From the NCBI GenBank assembly GCA_963763495.1, contig CAVXOY010000007.1, positions 31,280-95,279 on the forward strand: a stretch of DNA of 64,000 bases, read 5' to 3'. How positions within the stretch are numbered: position 1 is the first letter of the stretch; every line of letters starts with the position of its first letter. This stretch comes from DAOUEO01 sp963763495. GTDB taxonomy: Bacteria > Chloroflexota > Dehalococcoidia > DSTF01 > JALHUB01. This document shows, in pieces, positions 25,863-34,269 of this stretch. The notes beneath the pieces were generated by a model. That model made no database searches, was not told where the DNA came from, and was given only the letters and a program-made list of their open reading frames with translations. The position numbers and the translations under genes were made by a program.

Positions 25863-26790
25863 TCCCGAATCCTTCCCCCACAAACGCTACCTCCGGCGAC
25901 AGCTTGATCGAGAACTCCGCCTTGACCTTCTCCTGAGCCAGCTCCATGAGGGCTTTCACGTCGGCGGCCCTCGCCTGCCCCACGTTCAGGATGAAGTTGG
26001 GATGCTTGACGGAGAACTCAGCGTCGCCGATGCGGTGTCCTCTCAGCCCCACCTGGTCGATCAACCACCAGGCGGGGTACTCGCGTGCGTTCTTGAAGAT
26101 AGAGCCGGCGCTGCGGCCTCGCGGCTGCGATTCCTGCCGCAGATGGTCGAACTCCGCTGTCTTCTTCTGGAGTTCCTCAATGCTTCCGGGAACCAGGCGC
26201 AGATCGGCCCACAAGATGACCTGTCCCGTGAAGAGGCGGCGCGTGAAGCCGCTCTCCCGGTAGCCCAGGCCCAACTCGTTGATGTCGAGCGCGTACTCCT
26301 GGCCCTCCTTGTCCGCCATCCCCACGCCGACCAAGACGTTCGCCAGGCAGCCGTCGTAGGCGCCGGCGTTGTATACCACTGCGCCGCCGATAGTGCCGGG
26401 TATGCCCCCCGCCCATTCCAGACCGGCGAAGCCCTTGCGCGTCAGATCGCGGGCAAGCGATGCCAAACTGGCCCCCGACTCGACCCGGAAGAGGGCGGAG
26501 CCGTTTTGCCGTTCCTGAGGGGCCTCGACCCGCCGCGCCCGGTTCTCGATCACGACGCCGCGGATGCCCTTGTCGCCGACCAGGATGTTGCTCCCTGCGC
26601 CCAGGACGAAGAAGGGCGTCTCGTGGCGGTGACATATCGCCGTCAATTGACGCAGTTCGTCGGCTGTCGACGCCGCCACATAGATGTCGGCGGGCCCGCC
26701 GATGCCAAACGTCGTGTGGCGGGCCAGCGGCTCGTCCCGCCGGACCTCCACCATCGTCTGCAACTCCTCGATTAGGGCCTCACTCACCAT
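25849..26790 (-). CDS. murB: UDP-N-acetylmuramate dehydrogenase (murB)
   Basis: FAD enzyme reducing enolpyruvyl-UDP-GlcNAc to UDP-MurNAc. The FAD-binding TTFGIGGPADIYV, LGAGSNILVGDKGIRGVVI and GLEWAGGIPGTIGGAVVYNAGAYDG are present. The catalytic serine region is PRGRSAGSIFKN (type II-like MurB, without the extra E. coli insertion), and the final Glu is in KLSPEVAFVG. At 313 residues it is normal. Its start overlaps the murC end by 11 bp. Confidence 0.96.
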   Translation of the reverse strand: MVSEALIEELQTMVEVRRDEPLARHTTFGIGGPADIYVAASTADELRQLTAICHRHETPFFVLGAGSNILVGDKGIRGVVIENRARRVEAPQERQNGSALFRVESGASLASLARDLTRKGFAGLEWAGGIPGTIGGAVVYNAGAYDGCLANVLVGVGMADKEGQEYALDINELGLGYRESGFTRRLFTGQVILWADLRLVPGSIEELQKKTAEFDHLRQESQPRGRSAGSIFKNAREYPAWWLIDQVGLRGHRIGDAEFSVKHPNFILNVGQARAADVKALMELAQEKVKAEFSIKLSPEVAFVGEGFGNDNE

Positions 26791-28213
26791 GCTTAGCCCT
26801 CTTTCGCAAGCCTGCTAAGACCAGCGGTCCCACCTGGTCGACAGGCCCGGCGCCGATCGTAAAGAAGACGTCGCCGGGTTTCAGTATTCCCAGCGCTTCC
26901 GCCGCCGCCGCCTCGAAGGTGGGGACGAACGTTGCCTTTGGCCGCTTGACCTCCTTGGCCAGCTCCTCCGCGCTCATGCCCTCGGCGTATGTCTCCCGGG
27001 CGGCGTAGGTGTCGGCGATGAACAGCACGTCGAGGCCTTTGAAGCAGGTGCGGAATTCCTTCCGCAGGTATAGCGTGCGGCTGAATGTATGAGGCTGAAA
27101 CACGCCGACTAATCGCCGTCCCGTGAAACGCTCGCGGGCAGCGGCAATCGTCGCTGCCACTTCTGTGGGATGGTGCGCATAGTCGTCCATCACCGTCACC
27201 CCTGCCGCCTCGCCGATCAGCTCGAAGCGCCGTCCGGCGCCCCGAAACTCCGCGACTGCCTTCTTCATCACCCCCAGCGGTACGCCGGCGTGATGGCCGA
27301 CGGCTATGGCCGCCAGGGCGTTGCTCACGTTGTGCCGCCCCGGCAGCCCCAGATGGAACTCGCCGTAGGGACGGCCGTGCAGTCCCACCAGGAACTCCTG
27401 CGCCCCCTCTGAGGTCTTGCCCAAGTGGCTGACGACCCAGTCCACCGGCGCATCCAGCCCGTAGAACTCCACCTGCTCCGTCTGGAGAGGGATCGGCTCA
27501 GCTTTGCCTCGGCCCAGGAGGTCGCAGACGGTCGGGTTGTCGGCGCAGGCGATGATCCGGCCTGTCGGGCGCACCGCCTTCAAGAATTGGCTGAACGCCT
27601 CCTTGACCGCGTCGAAAGAGCCGTAGAAGTCGAGGTGATCGGGCTCGATGTTCGTGACGACAGCCAAGTCGGGCTCGTAGCTGAGGAAGGCGGCGTCGAA
27701 CTCGTCCGCCTCCACCACGATGTGCTCTCCCTTGCCGGCGGCGGCGTTCGTACCCAGATTCACGACGTCACCCCCGACGAGGAACGTCGGCGATAGCCCG
27801 GCCTCGCTCAGCATGAACGAGACGAAGGCGCTCGTCGTCGTCTTGCCGTGAGTGCCGGCAATGGCGATGGCGTAGCGGCCTTCCATCAGCCTCGCCACCA
27901 TGTCCGCTCGCTTGATCACAGGGATGCCGCGCCGCTGCGCCTCGTTGGTCTCCGGGTTGTCCTTGGTTGCCGCCGAGGTCGTGACCACCAGCTCGGCATC
28001 GTCCACGTTTGCCGCGGCGTGGCCTTCGTAGATGGTCGCCCCTTGCTCGCGCAGTCGCTCTGTGAACGAGGACAGTTGCAGATCGGAGCCGCTTATCTGA
28101 TGCCCCCAGGTCATGAGGATGTGGGCGATGGCTGACATGTGCACACCGCCGATCCCTACCAGATGGACCCGCTGGGGGATTGCCCGCGGTCCTGCCTTCT
28201 CTTTGGCTACCAT
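26780..28213 (-). CDS. murC: UDP-N-acetylmuramate--L-alanine ligase (murC)
   Basis: Adds the first L-Ala to UDP-MurNAc. Signatures are HLVGIGGVHMSAIAHIL (UDP binding), IAGTHGKTTTSAF (ATP), EADEFDAAFL, TNIEPDHLDFYG and MDDYAHHPTEVAATI. The frame stays open to 28537, but the first 100 residues there are antisense-like arginine-rich sequence within murG. The start MVAKEKAGP at 28213 has AGGA six bases upstream and lies 9 bp after the murG stop. Confidence 0.97.
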   Translation of the reverse strand: MVAKEKAGPRAIPQRVHLVGIGGVHMSAIAHILMTWGHQISGSDLQLSSFTERLREQGATIYEGHAAANVDDAELVVTTSAATKDNPETNEAQRRGIPVIKRADMVARLMEGRYAIAIAGTHGKTTTSAFVSFMLSEAGLSPTFLVGGDVVNLGTNAAAGKGEHIVVEADEFDAAFLSYEPDLAVVTNIEPDHLDFYGSFDAVKEAFSQFLKAVRPTGRIIACADNPTVCDLLGRGKAEPIPLQTEQVEFYGLDAPVDWVVSHLGKTSEGAQEFLVGLHGRPYGEFHLGLPGRHNVSNALAAIAVGHHAGVPLGVMKKAVAEFRGAGRRFELIGEAAGVTVMDDYAHHPTEVAATIAAARERFTGRRLVGVFQPHTFSRTLYLRKEFRTCFKGLDVLFIADTYAARETYAEGMSAEELAKEVKRPKATFVPTFEAAAAEALGILKPGDVFFTIGAGPVDQVGPLVLAGLRKRAKHGE

Positions 28214-28221
28214 CAACATTC

Positions 28222-29313
28222 CTATTTCGCCATCTCTATCAACAGGCCGGCGATGCGGTCCGTCGCGTCGGGGCAGGCCAGCGCTCGCGCCGACTGCGCC
28301 ATCGCCTTCAGCCGTTCGTCGTCGTTCAGAAGCTCTTTCAAAAGGGCCACCGCCCCCGCGACATGGCTGTTCGTCAGCATCAGCGCCGCCCCTCGATCGC
28401 TGAGGTAGCGGGCGTTCTCTTCCTGATCGGAGAAGGGGCCGGGTACCAGAACCGCCGGCAGGCCAAGAGCCGGCAGCTCGCCGAGAGTCGAAGCGCCGGC
28501 GCGGCTGAGGGCGAGGTCGGCTGCTGCCATCGCCCACGGCATCTCATCGTGCAGGTAGGGGCAGAGATGGTAGCGGTCTCTCGATTCCGCCGGCAACCCA
28601 TCATGGACGCGCGCCAGCCACTCGATGTCGGTTGCGCCGGATACGTGAACTATTTGACATAACGATACGAGGCCGGGGAGATTCTCCGCGACCATCCGGT
28701 TGAGGCTATGAGCGCCCTGGCTGCCCCCGCTGACGAGCAGGGTCTTGAGATTCGGGTCGAGATTCAACCGGCGCCGTCCCTCATCTCGAACCGCCTCCAG
28801 GAAGCCCTTCCGGACGGGGTAGCCCGTGACGAATGTCTTGCCCTTGGGTAGGTAGGGGAGAGATGCCTCGCTGGTGACCGCTATCCGCGTAGCCAGACGA
28901 GCGATTAGCCGCACTGCCCAGCCGGGCCGGATGTCGGGTAGATAGAGCAGCAGAGGCCGTCTGACGATGCGGGCGGCGAGGGCAACCGGTACGCTGGCGT
29001 ATCCCCCCGTCGCGAAGACGACGTGCGGCCGGAACTGCTTCAGATACCGTCGCGCCTCGAGCGTCCCCCGCAGCAGGTCGAACACACCCTTGACGAACCC
29101 CCAGGGTGAACGGCCCCGGAGGGCGCCTGCCCTGACCGCTCGAAACGGCATTATCTCATTCGTCATGAGCTGCTCGTCCGTCCGTCCCTGCACGCCGATG
29201 TACAGCAACTCCAGCGGCCCTTTGTCCGATATCTGTTGCCGGAGCGCCGCTGCCACTGCCAGGGCAGGGTAGACATGTCCTCCTGTGCCGCCGCCGGAAA
29301 GAACCACCCTCAT
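28222..29313 (-). CDS. murG: MurG N-acetylglucosaminyltransferase
   Basis: GT28 enzyme that turns lipid I into lipid II at the inner face of the membrane. The N-terminal loop SGGGTGGHVYPALAVA (6-21), FATGGYASVPVALAA and the C-terminal donor site VSGGSQGAHSLNRMV, SRAGASTLGELPALGLPAVLVPGPFSDQEENA are all present. At 363 residues it is full length. It overlaps ftsW by 4 bp (ATGA), so the two are coupled. Confidence 0.97.
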   Translation of the reverse strand: MRVVLSGGGTGGHVYPALAVAAALRQQISDKGPLELLYIGVQGRTDEQLMTNEIMPFRAVRAGALRGRSPWGFVKGVFDLLRGTLEARRYLKQFRPHVVFATGGYASVPVALAARIVRRPLLLYLPDIRPGWAVRLIARLATRIAVTSEASLPYLPKGKTFVTGYPVRKGFLEAVRDEGRRRLNLDPNLKTLLVSGGSQGAHSLNRMVAENLPGLVSLCQIVHVSGATDIEWLARVHDGLPAESRDRYHLCPYLHDEMPWAMAAADLALSRAGASTLGELPALGLPAVLVPGPFSDQEENARYLSDRGAALMLTNSHVAGAVALLKELLNDDERLKAMAQSARALACPDATDRIAGLLIEMAK

Positions 29314-30497
29314 GCTGGTTCCCTCTCCAGACTGGGCTTGGCTCGTCGCCGGCCCAGCCGCTCCTTTTGCGGGGACTTCCCCCTCGCGTAGCGGGATACG
29401 CTCAGCAATACCCCCATTCCGGCCAGCGTTGCCGCCAGAGCGGAACCGCCGGAGCTCAGGAAGGGAAGCGGGATCCCGGTCATTGGGATCGAGCGGGTGA
29501 TCCCGCCGATATTGATGAGCGTTTGGTAGGCTATCCAGCTCGTTATTCCGATTGCCAGCAGAGCCCCGAAGTTGTCGGGTGCGTTCACCATCACGCGGAT
29601 GCCGCGATAGACCAGCAGGGCGAACAGGACGATGACAAGGGCCGCCCCGATAAAGCCGAGTTCCTCGCCGATGATGGCGAATACACCGTCGGTATGGGCG
29701 CTGGGCACGTAGAAGAACTTCTGCCGGCTCGCCCCGATTCCTAGTCCGGTCACGCCGCCGCTCCCGAGGGCTATCAGCAATTGCAGGATGTGAAATCCCC
29801 TGCCCGACGGGTCCGCTTCCGGGGAAACGAATGCGAAGAGTCTATCCATACGGTAGCCGCCGCTGAGGAGAAGGAAGCTGGCGCTCACGCCACCTATCGA
29901 GATCAAGGCTAGGAGATGGGTTAGCGCCCCTCCGGCCATGAAGAAGAGGGTTATCGTCGTCAGCACGATGATGATGGTCGTGCCCATGTCCGGCTCCGCC
30001 ATGACCAAGCCGGCCACGAGGCCCACCATCAGCACGAAGGGAACGAAGCCGGCGGCGAAGCTCCTGACGTTGACCTGCCTGCTGGAGAGCCAGGCCGAGA
30101 CGTAGATGATCAAGGCCAGCTTTGCGAACTCGCTCGGCTGAACGGGAGGAAGCGGTCCCAGCGCGATCCAGCGGGTGGCCCCGTAGCGGTTGACGCCGAC
30201 CCCCGGCACCAAGACCGCCGCCAGCCCCAGCAGCGCTACCAGCATCAAGAGGGGACTGATCGTGCGCAGCCATCGGTAGTCCGTGCGCATGAGCAAGATC
30301 ATGAGCCCCACCCCGATGACAGCCCACATCGCCTGCCGGGTGACGAAGTAGTAAGCGTTGCCGAATTCCAGGTCGCCGATGGCGAAGCTGGCGCTGTAGA
30401 CGGTAATCAGACCCAGCACGACCAGGATCGCGACCAGGCTGAGGATGAACGAATCCGGCTTTCCGGCGCGCAGGCGGGTCGTTTCTGTAGCTGCCAT
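29310..30497 (-). CDS. ftsW: FtsW, SEDS-family septal peptidoglycan glycosyltransferase
   Basis: Polytopic membrane protein that polymerises lipid II at the septum with FtsI. About ten hydrophobic helices are visible. The family motifs are YRWLRTISPLLM, NRYGATRWIALGPLPPVQPSEFAKLALI, AEPDMGTTIIIVLTTITLFFMAG, the large-loop GSGGVTGLGIGASRQKFFYVPSAHTDGVFAIIGEELGF, and GIPLPFLSSGGSALAATLAGMGVLL. The cytoplasmic tail is basic. Placement between murD and murG identifies FtsW rather than RodA. Confidence 0.96.
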   Translation of the reverse strand: MAATETTRLRAGKPDSFILSLVAILVVLGLITVYSASFAIGDLEFGNAYYFVTRQAMWAVIGVGLMILLMRTDYRWLRTISPLLMLVALLGLAAVLVPGVGVNRYGATRWIALGPLPPVQPSEFAKLALIIYVSAWLSSRQVNVRSFAAGFVPFVLMVGLVAGLVMAEPDMGTTIIIVLTTITLFFMAGGALTHLLALISIGGVSASFLLLSGGYRMDRLFAFVSPEADPSGRGFHILQLLIALGSGGVTGLGIGASRQKFFYVPSAHTDGVFAIIGEELGFIGAALVIVLFALLVYRGIRVMVNAPDNFGALLAIGITSWIAYQTLINIGGITRSIPMTGIPLPFLSSGGSALAATLAGMGVLLSVSRYARGKSPQKERLGRRRAKPSLEREPA

Positions 30498-30499
30498 GG

Positions 30500-31903
30500 C
30501 TACTGTCCCCCCTTTACGCTGGGAAGGGTCAGGACAAGGCGCCGGAAGTGGGCGCCGCGCTCCTCGAAATTCTCATAGGCGTCGAAGCTGGTACAGGCAG
30601 GCGATAGGAGCACCACATCGCCCGGTCGCGCGGCGGCGCGGGCTGCCTCCACCGCCTCAGGGAGAGTCGCCACTGTCTCCAAATGAGGCTGCTTCTCAGG
30701 GGAAACGTTGGCGCAGGCAGCCCGCGCCGCCGCGCCCAACACCTCCCGTGCCTCCCCGAAGAACACCGCCGCTCGACAGTGCCGGCAGATCTCTTCCGAC
30801 ATCTCATCGAGTGGTAGATGCTTCTCGCGGCCTCCCAGCAGCAGCACCAGCGGCTCCTCGAATGACCGCATCCCGGCCAGTGTCCGTTCCGGCGTCGTTG
30901 CGATGCTATCGTTGTAGTAGTCCACACCGTCGACGCAGGCCACGAACTCCAAGCGATGGGGCACGCCGTGGAACCTTTTCACCGCCGTCGCGATGGCATC
31001 CGGCGCAACGCCGCAGATCGATGCCACCGCCGTCGCCGCCAGCACGTTCGACACGTTGTGCCGTCCTCGCAGCGGGATATCGGCGGCCGCCATGATGGGC
31101 GTTTCCCGGCCCTTCTGCCGCCAAACGATCATGCCGTCACGCAGTAGCGCCCCGTCACCCGGGAAGTCGGACTCCATACTGAAGAAGGACACCGACGCGC
31201 GCGCCTTCGCCGCCATCTCTCGTGTCTTCTCGTTGTCATAGTTCAGCACCGCTAGATCGTCTTCTGTCTGATAGCGCAGGATGTTCTCCTTGAGCGCTAC
31301 GTAATCCGGCCAGCTATAGCGGTCGAGGTGATTAGGCGTGATGTTGGTGACACAGGCCACGTGGGGGCCTTTCTCCGTCAATTCCAGTTGCGTATGACTT
31401 ACCTCCAGGACCACCCACGTCTCCGCTGTCACCTCGTCGAGCAGCGATAGCAGCCCGACGCCTATGTTTCCGCCCACCACGTGCTGCTTGCCGGCGGTCT
31501 CCATCATTGCCCCCACCAGGCTCGTGACCGTTGTCTTGCCGCTGCTGCCCGTGATTCCGATCACCGGCCCTGGGCAGAGGTCCAGGAACAACCGCATCAT
31601 CGAGCTGAGGGGGATATGCCGCTCACGGGCTGCCGTGAGGGCAGGAATACTCAGAGGGACGCTCTGCGAAACAAACACTATGTCAGCGCCCACCGTATCC
31701 GCGGGGTCGTTGGCGCCGAGGGAGAGACGGACAGGAAGACCCTCTAGTCCCCGCAAACGGGAACCCAGCCGTTCGGCCGTCCTGATGTCGCTGGCGGTGA
31801 CCTGAGCGCCCTGGCCCACCAGGTATCGCACCAAGTCCACGCCCTCGATACCAAGCCCCACCACCGTTACCTTCTTGCCGCGAAAGTCTGGTTTATGTGT
31901 CAT
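30500..31903 (-). CDS. murD: UDP-N-acetylmuramoylalanine--D-glutamate ligase (murD)
   Basis: Adds D-Glu to UDP-MurNAc-L-Ala. Motifs: VTVVGLGIEGVDLVRYL (UDP site), GITGSSGKTTVTSLVG (ATP site), LEVSHTQLEL, ITPNHLDRY, RGRHNVSNVLAATAV, DGVDYYNDSIATTPERTLAGM and LLGGREKHLPLDEM. At 467 residues it is normal. It sits 2 bp upstream of ftsW and 10 bp after mraY in the same transcript. The substrate-strand serine (ESSQ in many MurD) is SHTQ here, a mild variation. Confidence 0.95.
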   Translation of the reverse strand: MTHKPDFRGKKVTVVGLGIEGVDLVRYLVGQGAQVTASDIRTAERLGSRLRGLEGLPVRLSLGANDPADTVGADIVFVSQSVPLSIPALTAARERHIPLSSMMRLFLDLCPGPVIGITGSSGKTTVTSLVGAMMETAGKQHVVGGNIGVGLLSLLDEVTAETWVVLEVSHTQLELTEKGPHVACVTNITPNHLDRYSWPDYVALKENILRYQTEDDLAVLNYDNEKTREMAAKARASVSFFSMESDFPGDGALLRDGMIVWRQKGRETPIMAAADIPLRGRHNVSNVLAATAVASICGVAPDAIATAVKRFHGVPHRLEFVACVDGVDYYNDSIATTPERTLAGMRSFEEPLVLLLGGREKHLPLDEMSEEICRHCRAAVFFGEAREVLGAAARAACANVSPEKQPHLETVATLPEAVEAARAAARPGDVVLLSPACTSFDAYENFEERGAHFRRLVLTLPSVKGGQ

Positions 31904-31913
31904 AGCATTTTAA

Positions 31914-32879
31914 CTAATCCGACAGCGCTAATGCTATACCTAGAAGCCCTCCGACCATGCCAATTAGCCAAAATCTTGTGACGATCTGCGGCTCCGCCCA
32001 GCCCGACAGCTCGAAATGATGGTGCAGCGGCGTCATCCGGAAGATCCGCCGCCCCTTGGTGAGGCGGAAATAGACGATCTGGATCGCCGTCGATGCCCCC
32101 TCGAGGACAAACACGATCCCCACGACCGGCAGCAGCAGCCACCATCCCGTCATCAGCGCCACCACCGCCAGCGTCGAGCCCAATGCGAGCGCTCCCGTGT
32201 CGCCCATGAATATCCGCGCTGGATGGGCGTTGTACCAGAGGAAGCCCAGCGTGGCTCCTACCACCGTCAGGCTGAATGTCGCTAGATAGTTCTGCTCCTG
32301 GAGGAAGGCGATTACCCCGTAGCAGGCAAAGGCCAGAGCGGTGGTTCCGCCGGCTAGCCCGTCCAGCCCGTCCGTTATCGCCACAGCGCTTGTGGTGAGG
32401 AGAAAGATGCCTACGGCCAGCGGTATGTACCAGAGACCCATGTGGTACTTGCCCAGCCAGGGCACGTTGATGCTCTGCGCATCCATGCCGTAATAGAGAA
32501 TGAGAGCCGACGTTAGCCCCAGAGCCAGCAGCAGCGCCGTCTTCAGCCGCTTGTTGAGGCCTGCCCTTCCCTTGGCGCGCCCTTCTACGGTCAGGAAGTC
32601 GTCTATCAGCCCCAGCGTGCCCGTTGCCACGATTATCCCCAGCGGCAGGAAGATTGATCGCTTGTCGAACAGGTTGGTCGGCGCCGTTACCAGGAACACC
32701 GTCCCGAAGATCAACAGCCCGCCCATCGTCGGCGTGCCCGCCTTCACCAGGTGCGACGCCGGGCCGTGCGCCGATATCTGTTTGCCCAGGCCCCGTCGCG
32801 CCAAGAAATCGACGACCGGTTTCCCCGCAATCACCGCGACCAAGAAGGCAGCCGTACCGACAAAAAGTGCATAGACCAT
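31914..32879 (-). CDS. mraY: MraY, phospho-N-acetylmuramoyl-pentapeptide transferase
   Basis: Transfers phospho-MurNAc-pentapeptide to undecaprenyl phosphate, making lipid I. About ten membrane helices in 321 residues. Motifs: AGTPTMGGLLIFG, the Asp pair in LGLIDDFLTV, KTALLLALG, ITDGLDGLAGGTTALAF, WYNAHPARIFMGDTGALALGSTLA and FRMTPLHHHFELSGWAEPQIV. The catalytic aspartates and the HHH loop are intact. It lies between murF and murD, 2 bp after murF. Confidence 0.97.
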   Translation of the reverse strand: MVYALFVGTAAFLVAVIAGKPVVDFLARRGLGKQISAHGPASHLVKAGTPTMGGLLIFGTVFLVTAPTNLFDKRSIFLPLGIIVATGTLGLIDDFLTVEGRAKGRAGLNKRLKTALLLALGLTSALILYYGMDAQSINVPWLGKYHMGLWYIPLAVGIFLLTTSAVAITDGLDGLAGGTTALAFACYGVIAFLQEQNYLATFSLTVVGATLGFLWYNAHPARIFMGDTGALALGSTLAVVALMTGWWLLLPVVGIVFVLEGASTAIQIVYFRLTKGRRIFRMTPLHHHFELSGWAEPQIVTRFWLIGMVGGLLGIALALSD

Positions 32880-32881
32880 GA

Positions 32882-34249
32882 TCAGTCCTTCAACTCCGGC
32901 AAGATCTTCTCCAACTCCAGCGCCCGCGACGCCTTGAGCAGCACCACGTCGCCTCGCCGCAGATCAGGGGCGAGCGCCTGTGCCATCTCCTCTTTCGATT
33001 CCCAGATATGTACCGCCGGATGCCCGGCTTCCTGCGCCTCCTCCCCAATGAGACGCCCCAACTCGCCCACGGTGTGGATGACCTGGGCCACTCGTGCCGC
33101 CTCCCGACCCACCACGCGGTGACCCTCCTCCGTCGCGGCCCCCAACTCCCGCATGTCCCCTAGGACGGCGATCCGTCGCCCCGGCATATCCGCCAGCAGG
33201 GCGAGCGCCGCCAGCATCGATACCGGGCTCGCGTTGTACGTGTCGTCGAGGATCTTGCAGCCGTTGCGTCCCTTGTGAACGTGGAAGTGGAGGTGGAGCC
33301 GCGCCTGCGCCTGTGCGAGCGCCTCCGTTACCTCCGCCAGCGACATCCCCTCCTCCAGTCCCACCGCTGCCGCTGCCAGCGCGTTGTGCAGCAGATGACG
33401 GCCCGGCAGCCGGGTCTCTGCCCGTGCCTTCTTGCCCTCGTATTCGAGGGTAAAGGAGAAGCCTCGCAGGCCTTTGCTCTCCAGTTCCGTCCCTCGCACC
33501 TGGCAGCCGGCGGACGTCCCGTACAGGATCGCCTTCGCCTGCGTCTTCTTCGCCATCTTCCGCACGATGGGGTCGTCGCCGTTAAGGATGGCGCACCCAT
33601 CCGAGGGCAGCGCCTCTGCCAGCTCTGCCTTGGCCGCCGCTATCGCCTCGATGCTGCCGAGGCGCTCCAAATGAGACGGCCCGACATTTGTTACCACCCC
33701 CACCTGCGGCCGCGCGATGTCACATAGCAGGCGGATCTCTCCCAGTGCGTACATCCCCATCTCCAGCACCGCCAGCTCGTGTCGCCTCGTCAGTCCCAGC
33801 AGCGTCAAGGGCAGCCCGATCTCGTTGTTATAGTTGGCCTCGTTCTTGAGGACCTTGAAGCGGCGGCTCAGCAGGGAGGCAGTGATCTCCTTCGTCGTTG
33901 ACTTGCCGACGCTGCCGGTGATCGCTATCACCCGCACGTCGTACTGCCGTCGCCGGCCCGCCGCCAGCCTCTGCAGGGCGTCGAGCGTATCCCCCACTTC
34001 ATACACCACCACGCTTTCCGGCAGCGTGGCGGGACGCTGTTGGACGAGGAGACCGCGCGCGCCTCTGGCGAGAGCGTCCGCGACAAAGTCGTGGCCATCG
34101 TGATGCTCGCCGCGCAGGGCCACAAAGAGATCGCCGGGCCGCACCCGCTGCGAATCGCTGACTACATGGCGAAAGCTCCCTGTGGCCGCTCCCGCTTGCC
34201 CCAGCAGCACTGATTCCAGACTGCTCCGTACTTCCGCAGCCCTGATCAT
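32882..34249 (-). CDS. murF: MurF, UDP-MurNAc-tripeptide--D-Ala-D-Ala ligase
   Basis: Adds the D-Ala-D-Ala dipeptide to the cell-wall precursor. The N-terminal domain has VSDSQRVRPGDLFVALRGEHHDGHDF, the ATP site is ITGSVGKSTTKEI, followed by KNEANYNNEIGLPLTLL, EMGMYALGEIRLL, TNVGPSHLERLGS, LPGRHLLHNALAA and the MurF-specific DDTYNASPVSMLAAL. That last motif distinguishes it from MurE. No murE lies between it and ftsI, where it is normally found. Confidence 0.96.
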   Translation of the reverse strand: MIRAAEVRSSLESVLLGQAGAATGSFRHVVSDSQRVRPGDLFVALRGEHHDGHDFVADALARGARGLLVQQRPATLPESVVVYEVGDTLDALQRLAAGRRRQYDVRVIAITGSVGKSTTKEITASLLSRRFKVLKNEANYNNEIGLPLTLLGLTRRHELAVLEMGMYALGEIRLLCDIARPQVGVVTNVGPSHLERLGSIEAIAAAKAELAEALPSDGCAILNGDDPIVRKMAKKTQAKAILYGTSAGCQVRGTELESKGLRGFSFTLEYEGKKARAETRLPGRHLLHNALAAAAVGLEEGMSLAEVTEALAQAQARLHLHFHVHKGRNGCKILDDTYNASPVSMLAALALLADMPGRRIAVLGDMRELGAATEEGHRVVGREAARVAQVIHTVGELGRLIGEEAQEAGHPAVHIWESKEEMAQALAPDLRRGDVVLLKASRALELEKILPELKD

Positions 34250-34269
34250 CTTTCCACCTCGGCCAAGGT

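Noticed and set aside
28214..28537. Longer MurC start giving a 585-residue protein
   Set aside because: The extra residues are arginine- and glycine-rich out-of-frame murG sequence; the ATG at 28213 has a ribosome site and matches the family start.
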